Positions 1 through 10,936 are shown, counted from the stretch's first letter. The stretch: DNA of 64,000 nt from Pohlia nutans (GCA_022496805.1 CM040085.1:47645811-47709810), one strand, 5' to 3'. Made by a program: numbers and translations. The notes: generated from the sequence alone by a model not told the origin.

Positions 1-405
1 CACTCCTACACACCATGGGAGTCGTGGTGGGAGTCGTGATGGGACTCCCACTCCCACACTCCCACTCCCAGACGCCATGGGAGTCGTGGTGGGAGTCGTG
101 ATGGGACTCCCACCCCCACATTCCCACTCCCACACACCATGGGAGTCGTAGTGGGAGTCGTCATGGGACTCCCATTTCCACTCCCGGGACTCCCACACGC
201 CATGGGAGTCGTGGTGGGAGTCGTGGTGGGACTCCCACTCCCACTCCCACACTCCCACTCCCACACGCCATGGGAGTCGTGATGGGAGTTGTGGTGGGAC
301 TCCCGAGACTCCCACTCCCGGGACTCCCACTCCCATACACCCACTCCCACACGCTATGGGAGTCGTAATGGGACTCCCGGGACTCCCACTCCACCACCAT
401 GCTAA
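1..405. repeat. GGGAGTC/GACTCCC minisatellite
   Basis: The stretch is built from diverged copies of GGGAGTCGTGGTGGGAGTCG alternating with the inverse form ACTCCCACTCCCACAC. The units occur in both orientations, so single strands can fold into hairpins. The open frames crossing it on the minus strand are by-products of the repeat and are not called as genes. The array runs off the left edge, so its full length is unknown. Confidence 0.85.
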
Positions 406-665
406 TCCCAATATTTGGTGGTGATCTTCACCACCACTTTCCTCAAATTTTTTTGGTGGTGGTGACAGTCACCACCACCACCATGCTAATCCCCAATTTT
501 TAGTGGTGGCCGTCACCACCACGATGCCCTTAATATTTTGGTGGTGGTGATGGTCACCACCACCCCATTCAATCTCCCAATTTTTGTTCCTCCAATTTTC
601 GGTCTCCCAATTTTCGGTCTCCCAATTTTCGGTCTCCCAATTTTCAATCTCCCATTTTTTTCACC
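406..665. repeat. CACC/GGTG-rich DNA and 15-bp tandem repeat
   Basis: Two to three copies of a block with GGTGGTGGTGAC and CACCACCACCA pairs are followed at about 575-655 by four to five copies of a 15-bp unit, ATTTTCGGTCTCCCA and variants. This is simple-sequence DNA upstream of RPL35. Confidence 0.7.
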
Positions 666-673
666 ACCACCAT

Positions 674-712
674 GTACTATGAGGGGAGGCACCACCTCTC
701 CCCTCATAGTAC
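674..712. other. Perfect 15-bp hairpin
   Basis: GTACTATGAGGGGAG pairs exactly with CTCCCCTCATAGTAC across a loop of about 9 bases. A second imperfect stem (CTCTGTGGG against CCCACGGAG) follows at about 713-743. The role is unknown; it may be the end of a small inverted-repeat element. Confidence 0.6.
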
Positions 713-881
713 TCTCTGTGGGATTCGGCAGACCCCACGGAGTACTGGTTGAAGGGGACTTACAAGACACAAAAATATTTTGGAACACCACCCGTTTGGT
801 TGGTGGATTTTCAATGGGAAAATGAAATAATGTCAATGTGGTTGAATTTTCGTTGAATGGCCTGGTTGCTTGGAATGAGCA

Positions 882-1162
882 TGGGCCGGGCTTTCAATAC
901 GGAGCATGGGCTGTCATGTCAAAAGAATAAATGGGGCCAAGCTAAAAGGGGCCATTCGAAGCATGCGCATTAAACTCCAAGCTGCGGTAGGCCCGGGGGA
1001 CCTGGTGACAAGGCAGGTTGACCTTACTCAACTCCTGCAGCTTTGATGGAGACCGTCGGATGAGATCAAGGGCTGGGATTGGCCGAGCCCTTCCCCGAAC
1101 TCGAGGGGGCCTGGTGACGAGGGTTGACAAGTGTGAACGGGGCCAAAATTAGGGTTAGGGTT
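882..1162 (+). promoter_or_regulatory. RPL35 promoter with site II and telo-box elements
   Basis: TGGGCC at 882-887 and TGGGCT at 907-912 match the site II motif TGGGCY. TTAGGGTTAGGGTT at 1149-1162 is a telo-box in reverse orientation, and a second one (TTAGGGTTTAGGGTTT, 1367-1382) lies in intron 1. In flowering plants this pair of elements is known to drive coordinate expression of ribosomal protein genes in growing cells; that they act so here is inferred. No TATA box is evident. A pyrimidine-rich start (CTCTTT near 1220) would suit a TOP-like mRNA. Confidence 0.65.
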
Positions 1163-1286
1163 CGTGGTCTTCAGCTACTAGTTTCAATGGCGGAGGCAGA
1201 GGAGGTCTTTTCCATCTCGGCTCTTTGCGGTCGCGTCGTCAGTTGCATCACCGCCCCTACGCCTCCAGCGTTCAGTCTCTTCCGCA

Positions 1287-2865
1287 ATGGGTCAGCGACG
1301 CTCCACAACTCTTTTCTGCATTCCTTTTCGCTAAAGAATTCGCCCAAGGGTTTACAAACTTACAATTAGGGTTTAGGGTTTCTCATGTTTTGATTACTAT
1401 GTGTTGCAGCCAAGATCAAAGTCCATGAGCTCCGCACCAAGAGCAAGAATGAGCTTCTCAATCAGGTATCTCGCTTTCCACTGTGTATTTTCTGTAGTGT
1501 AGGAAAATTGGACCCCTGCCGCAAATCATCCGTTTGTGTGAAAATGACTTCAGTTTGACACAATCGACGCTGTCGATCTTGTTGTATAGAATAAGAGCTT
1601 TAAAATGATGTATTGCAATCAGGAATCCGAGGTAAAATGAGAAAATGCCACCGTTGCTAAGTTAGTCATATTGGGCGTTTTAGGCGCTTGGGGTTTACAA
1701 AATCTCTTTAGGTTTGTCAAGATGTTTCTCTAGGTTCTGACTAGTATGCTGGATACAGTTGAAGGAGCTGAAGGCTGAGCTCGCTGCTTTGAGAGTTGCC
1801 AAGGTTACTGGAGGCGCGCCTAACAAGTTGTCGAAGATGTACGTTTTACTTTTCTCCAATTGTGATGTATTTTCATAGATTTATTATTGCGGAGGGTTAT
1901 GAATCAGGACGTTGCTCTGTCCACTGTAGGAAAATTGGAACCCCTGCTGGAAAGCATCTGTTTGTGTGAAAATGACTTCAGTTTGACACGATTGACACTG
2001 TTGATCTCATAGTATAGAACAAGAGCCTCAAAATGATTAGTATTGCAATCAGAAAACCGAGGTAAAATGAGAAAATGCCACCGTTGCAAAGTTTAGTGGC
2101 GTTTTAGACGCTTAGGGGTTAATGATTTGGCACTGTTCTCAGAGGTCAGAAATGATGCCTGGTTTTACAGAACATTAAGAATTCCTTGATTGCGGTTATG
2201 CGGATGATCATTCCCTTGTGTTAAAGTGGGTTAGGGTTTGAGATTTTCATGATGTTGGATTTTGCAGCAAGGTGGTGAGACTTTCAATCGCCCAGGTGCT
2301 GACTGTCATCTCTCAGACACAGAAGGCTAGCCTTCGTGAAGCTTACAGCAAGAAGAAGTTCATTCCTATTGACTTGCGCCCGAAGAAGACTCGTGCTATT
2401 CGCAGGAGGTTGACAAAGCACCAGGTGATTCTTGAACTTTTTTGGTGATCAGTTCATTGTGTGTTAGGGTTAGCAATAGATCTTATTTTGAAAAGTGTTC
2501 AACCAAGAAGGTCAAGTCATCTTCCACCTCCATAAAAAATTGTGAATTTGTGATTTGAAGTTTCTATATATGATATATGGACTAAAATTTAGTAAGGTTG
2601 TAAAGGATGTGCATGAGTGAAAATGTGTTCTGATAAAAAGTATGAGGCTCAGTTGTGCGTACCAGTAGTAGACTAACTTATAAGAGGTTTGTTCAACTAG
2701 GAAAAGTTACACAATCAAGTAATCTAATGGTTGGTAGGATCGTGAAAATGCACTTGTTGCTTGAGCCTAATGCTTTTATTGATCATGCAGGCTTCAATGA
2801 AGACCGAGAAGCAGAAGAAGAAGGAAGCTTACTTTCCCATGAGGAAGTTTGCAGTCAAGGCCTAG
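1287..2865 (+). CDS. RPL35: 60S ribosomal protein L35 (uL29), five exons
   Basis: uL29 is a small helical protein of the large cytosolic ribosomal subunit near the nascent-chain exit. Exons: 1287-1290 (only ATGG), 1410-1465, 1759-1838, 2268-2424 and 2791-2865; every intron is GT-AG. The spliced frame gives 123 residues, the usual family length. It starts [20 protein letters not shown], has the family signature [15 protein letters not shown] in exon 3, [18 protein letters not shown] in exon 4, and ends [11 protein letters not shown]. The start is set by the four-base first exon, since ATGG joined to CC gives M-A-K. An upstream ATG at 1187 is out of frame and may lie before the transcription start. 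Introns 2 and 3 each carry one copy of a roughly 200-bp repeat. The expected conserved residues are present, so the gene looks functional. Confidence 0.96.
1480..1697. repeat. RPL35 intron repeat R4, copy 1
   Basis: In intron 2. It begins near TATTTTCTGTAGTGTAGG and ends GGGCGTTTTAGGCGCTTGGGG. It contains the hairpin ATCGAC-GCT-GTCGAT. Related copies lie at 1918-2123 and 3037-3223. Confidence 0.85.
1918..2123. repeat. RPL35 intron repeat R4, copy 2
   Basis: In intron 3. The hairpin here is ATTGAC-ACT-GTTGAT, which keeps pairing in RNA through G-U pairs. It ends GACGCTTAGGGGTTAA, similar to the right ends of the TTAA elements elsewhere in the window. Confidence 0.85.
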
Positions 2866-3036
2866 TCCAATTGTGTCTAGGGCATTGAGTACCTTGTTGC
2901 AAACAGTTGCAAATTCCAGTTTTCAGACTCAAAAGTGTTCGCCCAATCCTTTTCGATTTTCTCACGATGCTGATGTATACTCATGAGCTCTTTGATGAAT
3001 GACGAGGTCTTGCTTATTTTGTTGATTTCTCACGGT

Positions 3037-3223
3037 CCACTACGTATTTTCTGTAGTGTAGGAAAATTGGACCCCTTGCTGCAAATCATCTGTTTGTGTG
3101 AAAATGACTTCAGTTAGACACGATTGACACTGTTGATCTTGTAGTACAGATCTTGTAATGATGTATTGCTGGCAAAGTGCAGATGGCCACATTGGGCGTT
3201 TTAGACGCTTAACGGGTTAATAG
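3037..3223. repeat. R4, copy 3, downstream of RPL35
   Basis: Same order of blocks as the two intronic copies, about 170 bp beyond the RPL35 stop codon, with an internal deletion near 3150-3185. It may lie in the 3' UTR or past the poly(A) site. Confidence 0.85.
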
Positions 3224-3507
3224 TTACTGTGAATTGGAAATCGTTAGACAGATCTATTTAACAATGGATCATGTTTTAAACATAATGCAATGTATACTGA
3301 AGTTTTAGCCCTAAGTTTTGAAAAGCATCTGTTCATTAAGTCTCCCACTATGATTTTTGAAATGGTGTGGAATGTAAGGAATTGTTCCGGATCAATTCAA
3401 TAGAGCTATCAATGGCCACATTCTACTGTTTTATTGTTGGGTTGAGCTCGGTCCAGTACTGGTATAGTAACCATGCCAATCACTGCTCAGGTATACAGTA
3501 TACCCTC

Positions 3508-3981
3508 CATACAATGACACTCCATAATATAACTTTTGTTGTTTGAAGCAATACACATGTGACAAGTCATTTCTGTGACTAATCCATGTGTGCCACCTTG
3601 AAGTTAGGACATCCCAAATATGTCATATTAGAGAGGGACAACTGTACTCCCACACCTCAATGTGTATCAACCTTAGTTGAGTGGTCACTGGCATGGTTAT
3701 GATAGTCCAGTACTGTAGTAACTAATGTTGGGATGCTACTGATCTGCAGATGCGATCTCCATGAAATCTACATTTGAATGCGTGCACCTAATAACATTTA
3801 AATGAGACATAAAATTTTACACTGTATAAATGAGGTACAGTTGTCCCTCTCTGTTATGACATGTTTGTGATGCCCTAACTCCAAGGTGGCAGGCATGAAT
3901 TAGTCACAGAAATGACTTGTCACATGTGTATTGCTTAAAACAATAATACTGTCATATTATGGATTGTCATATTATAATTTA
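3508..3981. mobile_element. Foldback element with ~125-bp arms
   Basis: About 125 bp at 3525-3650 recurs inverted at 3837-3965. Shared blocks include AATACACATGTGACAAGTCA, CAGAAATGACTTGTCACATG and GGACAACTGT. Ends are diverged and no clear target duplication was found, so the class is unknown. The loop at 3650-3837 has no coding sign. Confidence 0.6.
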
Positions 3982-4104
3982 CTGACTTGATTTGTGCTAG
4001 AGCCTAAACTCGTATATATGCCAGTGTCCGAAACACTGAAGCTACAGCAGTGGGAATTATGCATGTGCAATTCGGGCTGATATGGACCCTTCCAGTGCAA
4101 GGGG

Positions 4105-4265
4105 TCATAACATTGAGTAGCCTTCATGCCCATCATGCACTTTGCTCATTACTTGAGCCTTCACTTGTTCACTTTGTTACTGATGAAGTATTGTTGGGTG
4201 TGGAATATTTCACACCATCTAATGTAGAGTCAAGACAGGGACAATGCATGCTACTGAATGTTATA
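4105..4265. repeat. Dispersed repeat R1, copy 1
   Basis: About 160 bp that recurs at 23735-23905 in the same orientation. Shared blocks include GTAGCCTTCATGCCCA, TGCACTTTGCTCAT and TATTGTTGGGTGTGGAATAT. Short frames in it are not conserved. Confidence 0.75.
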
Positions 4266-4362
4266 ATGTGGATATTCTTACCATAACTGCAAAGTTTTTT
4301 TCAGCTCTTCATAAAAATATAGTTCATCTTTCTTAGTTTTCTTGCAAAACGTGTTTGCCTTA

Positions 4363-4659
4363 GAGCAGGGCCATGCCCTCCTAGAGTCTCTCACACTCAA
4401 GAAGTAGATGAAAAGTGCCAAGGGCCCTTCCAAAATGCTTCTTGACTCTAGATCCTAGCGTATTAGAAATTGGGCCTTCATATCACTATTTAGTTGACTA
4501 TATCCTCACATTCTACTTGTGATTGGTCCATTGACTATTTGATGCGCACTTTTGATATGTGGGGCGTGCAAGGGTGGGGGAGTGTGAGTGCAAGGGCCCT
4601 TCAAATATAGATGAATAATTTCAGAGAGTTAGTCCTAGCGTGCATGGGTGGGAATGCTC
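4363..4659. mobile_element. PIF/Harbinger-type MITE P1
   Basis: Ends are GAGCAGGGCC and GGGAATGCTC, flanked by TTA at 4360-4362 and 4660-4662. A homologous element lies inverted at 17294-17596. TTA duplication with GAGC-type ends is typical of PIF/Harbinger MITEs; no transposase is present. Confidence 0.75.
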
Positions 4660-5135
4660 TTACAAACTTCAACTTGAATTTTGTCAACAAAGGAGGCACA
4701 CTTCCTAGATGCCCTCCTAACTGACAAAATGGGAACTAGGAATTAGAGCATATATGAAACTTATCGTTTGGTTTTGTGGTTCATTTCATCGTTATTGGAA
4801 CTTGTAGGTAGCTTGTCATAACATTCTTCAGCCCCCTATTCTTCACCTCCGAATCTCAAGCATTTGTCAAGGGATTGAAGGAATTGTAGAGAATTTTCTC
4901 TAACTTTGGCTGAGCCAAACAAAGAGGGTTGGAGAGTTGAATCACTTCTATTAGTAGTTTTTCTAAAGTGTTGTTATAGTGTAAAGGGTGTGGTCCAACA
5001 AGGTATGAAGAACATTATGGTAGGAACACTTCCTACAAGATGTTTTGTTGACTAAATGTAATGCAGATGTCTTTTACAATAGTTTATTTATCCGCATTTA
5101 GACACCTTGACATATCAACTCATCGCTCACATCTG

Positions 5136-5255
5136 CACTAGTAGAAAAGGTGGCATTGCCGAGGTAGTTGCCCAGGCATGTGGTGCCCAATTCCACGTAT
5201 GCATAGTGGATTTGCCTGGACATCTCCATGGACAGCGCCACCTTTTCTACTAGTA
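5136..5255. mobile_element. 120-bp CACTA-type MITE C1
   Basis: It starts CACTAGTAGAAAAGGTGGC and ends GCCACCTTTTCTACTAGTA, the last base being mutated. CTG flanks it at 5133-5135 and 5256-5258. Three-base target duplication and CACTA ends define the superfamily. Copies C2 and C3 are exactly the same length. Confidence 0.88.
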
Positions 5256-5408
5256 CTGGCTTTTGAATACCACTATATACCCTCTGTCTCGATTAAAAGA
5301 AGGTTCAGAAAACAAATGAGTTCTACTGTACGTAGCAATACATTAATTCGCAAAGCAAAGCATTACAGGAATTTGCAAAACATAACAATGATGTATATAA
5401 GTTCTTTA

Positions 5409-6100
5409 CACTACTAGATATGACAGTCCGAAATGATCTTGTAGAAATTGTCTTCATGTCCCCTATGATTCAAGCACACCACCTTGATTGGAAAATGACT
5501 TATATGATAGGCGGTGTCCCTTGTGAGCCAGTCACGGCAGACCGGTGTCCCATATGACAAGCCGCGGCGGACCACCGACTTGCGCAATGGAGCTCAACCG
5601 TCCCATATGGCTACACTGAATGGTGTATTTAGTGTCTAAAGAGAATTGATGTCTTTTACCACAATTCGTTCAAAGGTGAAGAGAAATGGTGTCCCTTGAG
5701 ACTAGATAGGAGTTTGCCACTTGTCATTCTCACTTTCATTGAGAATGCCGTGTTTTGTTCAAGCAAAAAGAGTTACATGAGGTGGCATGCCACATTTATT
5801 ATAAAATTGCCATATGTCATTGGAACACTACATTCATTTTTTTTCTTACGAGGACACTATATCTCTCTAAAATTTAATTGTGTTCAAGTTTAGAAATAGT
5901 GTCCGGGGACACTAAATACTCCATTTAGTGTAGTGAATTGTTGGTGTGCCATTCGAAATGACGCTGACTCGGCGTGTCCCATATGACTGGTTGTCCGATG
6001 AGACTTGATTTTTGAGACTAGTTGTGAAGGACAAATGGTCCCTTATGACCCAATTTTGTCCCATCTGATTAGTCATTTTGGACCGCATTTTTTACTAGTG
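5409..6100. mobile_element. Longer CACTA-like non-autonomous element C5
   Basis: Left end CACTACTAGATATGACAG and right end TTTTTTACTAGTG form diverged terminal repeats that extend into CCGAAATGA against TCATTTTGG. Several internal copies of GTCCCATATGAC and similar are subterminal-type repeats. Flanks TTA and ATA agree at two of three bases. No transposase ORF. Confidence 0.6.
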
Positions 6101-6104
6101 ATAG

Positions 6105-6300
6105 TAGTTAATGGAGTTCACCCTTTTCAACAATAGAATTGTAGAAGCTTTAACATTAAATACAATGCTTCACCATCCAATCTTTAGCTAAAGATGATGT
6201 GGACTTGTCCATGATTCCGAATCTGCTACAATGATTCGGAAATAGTAGCCAAGATTATAAGGTCAACAATAGAAGAGCTAAAGAACCTTATGTCTGTAGC
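6105..6300. repeat. Dispersed repeat R2, copy 1
   Basis: Diverged copies lie at 17128-17290 and 32738-32935, all in the same orientation. Shared blocks include CACCCTTTTCAACA, TTAGCTAAAGATGATGTGGA and CTAAAGAACCTTATG. The family is unrecognised, with no terminal repeats. Confidence 0.7.
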
Positions 6301-6316
6301 AAACAAATACAGTTAA

Positions 6317-6882
6317 CCCCTAAAAGACCACAACTATGTTCCTCTCCAAACACTCCAAAGTACCCCTTATCATAAAAAGACAAATATTTTTTGATCTATG
6401 ACCTTTTTGACCAATCCAACCGTAGGATATTTCAAGCAACTTGAATTTATTACAACCTACAAATTTTCAACCGTTCAGGGTTCTTCAATAGTAAGATTAT
6501 AAGCTTCAAAGTTGGTTGCACCTTTTTTTTTGGCATGGTGCCCATATTTGAAACTTTCTGAAAATGCCGAAAATGCAAAGTTTAGTCTCAAATTTGGTAA
6601 AATGAATTTGGCAACTGTGTGCATGAGGGTGTTAGCTCATTGTGTGCAAAAATCAGATGCATAGCTCATTGTATGAAAATTTTCAGGAGCTGCCCGCAGT
6701 TAGGTTTCTCACCTTTGCATGATTGTATCTTTTGATTCATACATCACCTACGTACGCAAATTACCATCCCATCTTCGTCACAAAGAGTAGAATCACCACA
6801 AAAAATCTCAAGAATTGAGGATCAATACTCATTCCACAGTGAGCTGACCAAACTTGGAAAATCAACCTTGGTCCTTGAGGGG
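6317..6882. mobile_element. TTAA element, family T5
   Basis: Starts CCCCTAAAAGACCA and ends TTGGTCCTTGAGGGG, with TTAA on both sides (6313-6316, 6883-6886). About 566 bp without coding capacity. Ends and target match the rule for piggyBac-type elements; see findings. Confidence 0.7.
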
Positions 6883-6886
6883 TTAA

Positions 6887-7434
6887 TCATCCCTACAATC
6901 TCATCTAACGACATTTGACGTAAGAAGCATCCACAAACATGGACATATGAGAGAGTTGTGCAAACACACATCTGAAAATTTGTGAACACATAATGCATTT
7001 TCAGCCCTTAGTTTGATTTGAGTATAATCATACCATAAACAAATTTGATTATCAACTCAAGTCTACAAGTATTATTAGTTCTATCTTGTACATCTTGAGA
7101 GAATTTTCAAAACCTAAACTCATTTTTTGTAAGTAGTTTGTATGCAGCAATCAATGTGCCAATTGAATGATTTGGTTAGCAACTAGAAGTCAGATCTTTT
7201 GAATGCCTTTCAATAAAATGACAATTTCATCCGATTTATTTTCAAAATTGGAACAACTTGGCGTTTTCATTCATTTTTTCTTCAAATTATTCTTTAAAGC
7301 TTGGTGCACACCAATTACTTTTTGATGCTTTTTGATCCAAAAAATAAATCACTAGGTAGTTCTTGAGACCTCATTTCTTGTTTTCTATACATCAGCTTTC
7401 ACCCATCCAATCTTCACATGAAAACTTGCCCTTG
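6887..7434. other. AT-rich intergenic DNA
   Basis: No gene, RNA or terminal-repeat structure was recognised in this stretch. Confidence 0.5.
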
Positions 7435-7438
7435 TTAA

Positions 7439-8007
7439 CCCCTAAAGGACCAACCGTCCATTTTTTGAACGATGTATAGATTTCATCCATGTTTTCTCAT
7501 TCGTCATGTACTTTTTGCAAGGAAAAGAAATACAACAAAATTCTATGGCAAGATAGTTTCATGCATACGGTATATGTGTGATCCGATTAGAAAAGGGGAT
7601 AATTTGTGAAATTTTTATGCCTCATTTCATGTTGTAGTGATTCACCTAAAATTTCAAAGATTTTAGTCTAAATGTGCTCTTGAAAAATTAACTCATAAAA
7701 TTAAGCTACCAAAAATCACTACACTTAGATTATTACATTTCAACCCATCACAACATATTTCATTCACAAATTGTCAATATCTTATTCGTAATTGAATCAC
7801 AAAATAATTTTGTAAATCAAGTTTCAAATTTCATACAAAAATATTAGTGATAACAATTGTAGATCTAACCGTATGGATAGAATCCAAAATTCATAATGCA
7901 AAACTTTTATTCATACATCAAGTTCAAAATATATCCCTCTTGGTTGCATTTTATGATGCATCTTTGCAAAATTGTCGAATTTGGAGAGGAGTGAAGACAT
8001 TTAGGGA
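7439..8007 (-). mobile_element. TTAA element, family T1, copy a
   Basis: Starts CCCCTAAAGGACCAACCGTC and ends GACATTTAGGGA; flanks are TTAA (7435-7438) and TTGA (8008-8011), one change apart. Interior shared with the other T1 copies includes GTGATCCGATTAGAAA and ATCTAACCGTATGGATAGAAT. About 569 bp. At 8012 a second CCCCTAAAC end begins at once after the TTGA, the start of a decayed neighbour. Confidence 0.78.
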
Positions 8008-8011
8008 TTGA

Positions 8012-8540
8012 CCCCTAAACATTTCAGCATCCAGAAAGTGCATCACGGACAAATTCAAAGCCTTGTAACTTTCTCATACAAATTTGGATGATTTTCATCA
8101 AAGTCACCATTGCAAGCCGGTTAAATTCTCTACCAATTAAAGCAAATCTCTTCTGATGGGAAGATGTTGATAATAATCGAGAGGCCTCCAAATACAAGTA
8201 TGACAAATTTGTTGGGTAGATTTTACGCTTGCAATGGTCCTCTCAGCCATCATGCTAATATCTATCTATTTTTGAGGCTAGCATCTACTTGTATTCAAAG
8301 GGTGGGTACGTGTAGGGGTTTACTTCATCATTACACTGAAGACGGTGCCTTGCACTGTCTTATTAGAAATATTGGAAAAAGGGAAAAATATGTATAAAAA
8401 AATGATTGTATTGAATGATAATTTAAGTGCAAGAGAAACGCACACTACCTACCGGGGTCAGAGGAATAGACCAGGGGGTCTACAAAATCGTAGGCCCACC
8501 GCCGCTAGCCGTAGACCTGGGGGCCCCTTATAGATAGGCA
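8012..8540. other. Truncated TTAA-type end and unassigned DNA
   Basis: Begins CCCCTAAACATTTCAGC but no matching right end was found. A GC-richer patch at 8450-8530 holds AGACCAGGGGGTCTAC and GTAGACCTGGGGGCCCC, an imperfect inverted pair. No credible gene. Confidence 0.4.
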
Positions 8541-8816
8541 AGCATGATGGGGCCAAGCAATGGAATAGTAGGGGATGATGCAACCTACCAACCTAACTTT
8601 AGCTGGAGTCTCTGTCTGGACAGAGGAATATTTTGCTCTTCAATGTGCCTGTGCGTCAGTCAGTACAATGTGCTTCTTGAGGAGAATCCCTCAAAAAGCC
8701 TTGGCCCCACTTTTTTCTCTTTGGTGCATAAATTGGCAACGCTACGTCCCCAATAGTACAGTATATATTGCCCTCGTATTTGGGACTTCATCAGGGCTTT
8801 TTTTTTTTGCAGTGTA

Positions 8817-9383
8817 AAGTCCACCCTCTATAAGTGTTACTTCTATAAGTGTTAAAATTCCATAAGTGTTAACATTTTTTCTACTCCCTACTTGGGGAGA
8901 CTACAATAACGTTAAGTGTTAAGTGTTAACTGATTGGCTACTCCCCTCTTTGTAATTTTGCCCTCTATATCTGTTAACTTATTATTATACTATATAATAC
9001 CATACAATACAATATATTGTAACATAGCACATGTAATATACTGTAACATACTGTAACATACCCCCCATTTAGAAATTATTAGGTGGAGAATATTGACTGC
9101 AAGTCCCTCCCTCGTCAACTCAGTTTACTGTACCCTAGCAGGTTGAGCCAGTCTACCAGCGTTCGAATTTCTGAGAATGTTGTTTTCGAATTTCTGAGAA
9201 TGTTGAGACTCCTCAATTGTATTTTGGAACTTCATTTGGTATTATAACAATATTTTACTTGTGTTACATTTATACGTGTTATGTTTTGATTTGTTAAACT
9301 CTATATTTCTATAAGTGTTAACACTCTATAAGTGTTAACAATATTACCACTCCCAATTGTTAACACTTATAGAGGGTGGACTG
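8817..9383. mobile_element. TA-flanked MITE with 15-bp internal repeats
   Basis: Terminal repeats are AAGTCCACCCTCTATAAGTG on the left and CACTTATAGAGGGTGGACTG on the right, flanked by TA (8815-8816, 9384-9385). The motif CTATAAGTGTTAAC recurs several times near both ends, as expected for transposase-binding subterminal repeats. TA target and CAGT-like ends suggest the Tc1/mariner-pogo group; this is inferred, as no transposase is present. Confidence 0.75.
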
Positions 9384-9887
9384 TAGCAGTGCCCCATGCA
9401 TGCATTGGAAGGTGGTCCCTCCAGATTTAGACCACTGTGACTGTGCCACGACATTGGAGTCTGGCTCCAAGAAGCCAGAAAAAAAAAGCCCTGGACTTCA
9501 TGCAAGCTCCACCTCCATGTGGGTTCTTCAGTTTTTTTATTGGCTCTGACCGTAGGGGCTAGGGAAGAGGCATTGCAGGGACACTCATTTTTTGGGCTAA
9601 ATATCATTGTAGCAAATATATTTCTTCCATGATTCCACTGAAAATGCATTCTTGTCCTTCACCTATTCTATCCCGGTCAGAGCTCCTCGTAGCGTAGGTG
9701 CATGTTTTTACACAAATAGAGTGAATTCCATTGCAAAAGAAATAAGGTACAACACCACCCCAGCTGTAATCAATCAGGGAGGGACATGGAACCGGACCGT
9801 AAAGAAGGGCCGAGTACGGGGTGGGTTCTTCAGTTTGACATAGGTAGTTCAAGTAAGTTCCTGCAAAACTGAGATCTCTCTACACCG

Positions 9888-10129
9888 TAGTACCATAGCT
9901 GGGTCGTCACCCACAAACAAATATTTCATATTTTTTGAAAAATAAGGTTTGTTCCTCACAATATGAATTTCTTGATTTTCGTTTATGAGCAAAAAGAAAT
10001 GATTAAAAATGGCCCCATATAGCTAAAATAATTTATTCTATTTTTGTTTTTTGGTCCTCATAATTTCTGATTTTTTACTTTTTTATTTTTTGAAACATTC
10101 TTTGGCGACCCGGCTATGGTACTACCGTA
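9888..10129. mobile_element. Small TIR element with ~25-bp ends
   Basis: GTAGTACCATAGCTGGGTCG at the left recurs inverted as CGACCCGGCTATGGTACTAC at the right, around about 200 bp of AT-rich DNA. Exact ends and target duplication are unclear. Confidence 0.65.
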
Positions 10130-10139
10130 CTCCTCTTTA

Positions 10140-10936
10140 CCCTAAACGTCCAACCGTTCAAAAAGTGGACGATGTACATAATCAAACATAGTTTTCTCAT
10201 CGGTCATTGGCTTTTTGCAATGTGGATTTTTTAGTATATATATTTTATGGGAAGTTAGCTTCATGCGTGTGTGATCCGATTAGAAAGGGGATGATTTGTG
10301 AAATTTTTATGCCTCATTTCATGTTTTAGTGATTCATCCAAAATTTCAAAGATTTTAATGTAAAAGTGCTCTTAAAAAAGTCAACTCATGAAATTTTCTA
10401 ATGTCCAGATCCACCACCAATTTCAAAGATATGTTATAAAATGTTTGATGAATCACAAAAATGGAGTTGATATATAAAGAAAAGTTGTAAATCTCAATGT
10501 GTAGATAACATTTGTACATTTGGAATTATCATTTTTTTTTTACTAATATTTTTTTAATAATTTTGCAAGGTTATCTTTTGAAATTCACTTTAAAATCCCA
10601 AATTAACAAATTTTGATTAAAAAAATTTATTACGAATTTGGAATAATATGTTCTATGAGATGGTATAATTTCCATTATTTCATTCTACTTATTTTGGAAA
10701 ATTGTTGTTAACGTCTCACTTTTTGAACTCAAAATGAAACTTGTCATAAACCAATTTTGTCATTTTGAAAAAAAAACACAATATCTTATTTTGAAAATCG
10801 ATACTATACAAATGGTAGTCAAGTAGCACAAGAACCAAGGATAATTTAGATGGATGAAAAATTGTATGGGATGTAGTCAAGAAAAGGCTTACAATCCATT
10901 CATCATCCATTATATGGACGCATATGCGTCAAAAGG
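10140..10936. mobile_element. Chimeric TTAA element, T1 joined to T2
   Basis: The left part (10140 to about 10400) matches T1 copies read from their GACGATGTACA side. The right part (about 10410-10936) matches family T2, with GGAGTTGATATA and GTAGTCAAGTAGCACAAGAA. It ends AAAAGG next to TTAA. The inner ends of both families are missing, which points to recombination or deletion between two adjacent copies. Confidence 0.65.

Noticed and set aside
6..400. Long open frames on the minus strand
   Set aside because: They follow the GGGAGTC minisatellite in several frames and have only repeat composition.
1187..1189. Upstream ATG (ATGGCGGAGGCAG) as RPL35 start
   Set aside because: It is out of frame with MAKIKVHEL; the ATGG at 1287 before a GT donor gives the correct N-terminus.
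1480..2123. Calling the R4 repeats C/D snoRNA genes
   Set aside because: No CTGA D box or paired C/D arrangement is present; kept only as a hypothesis.
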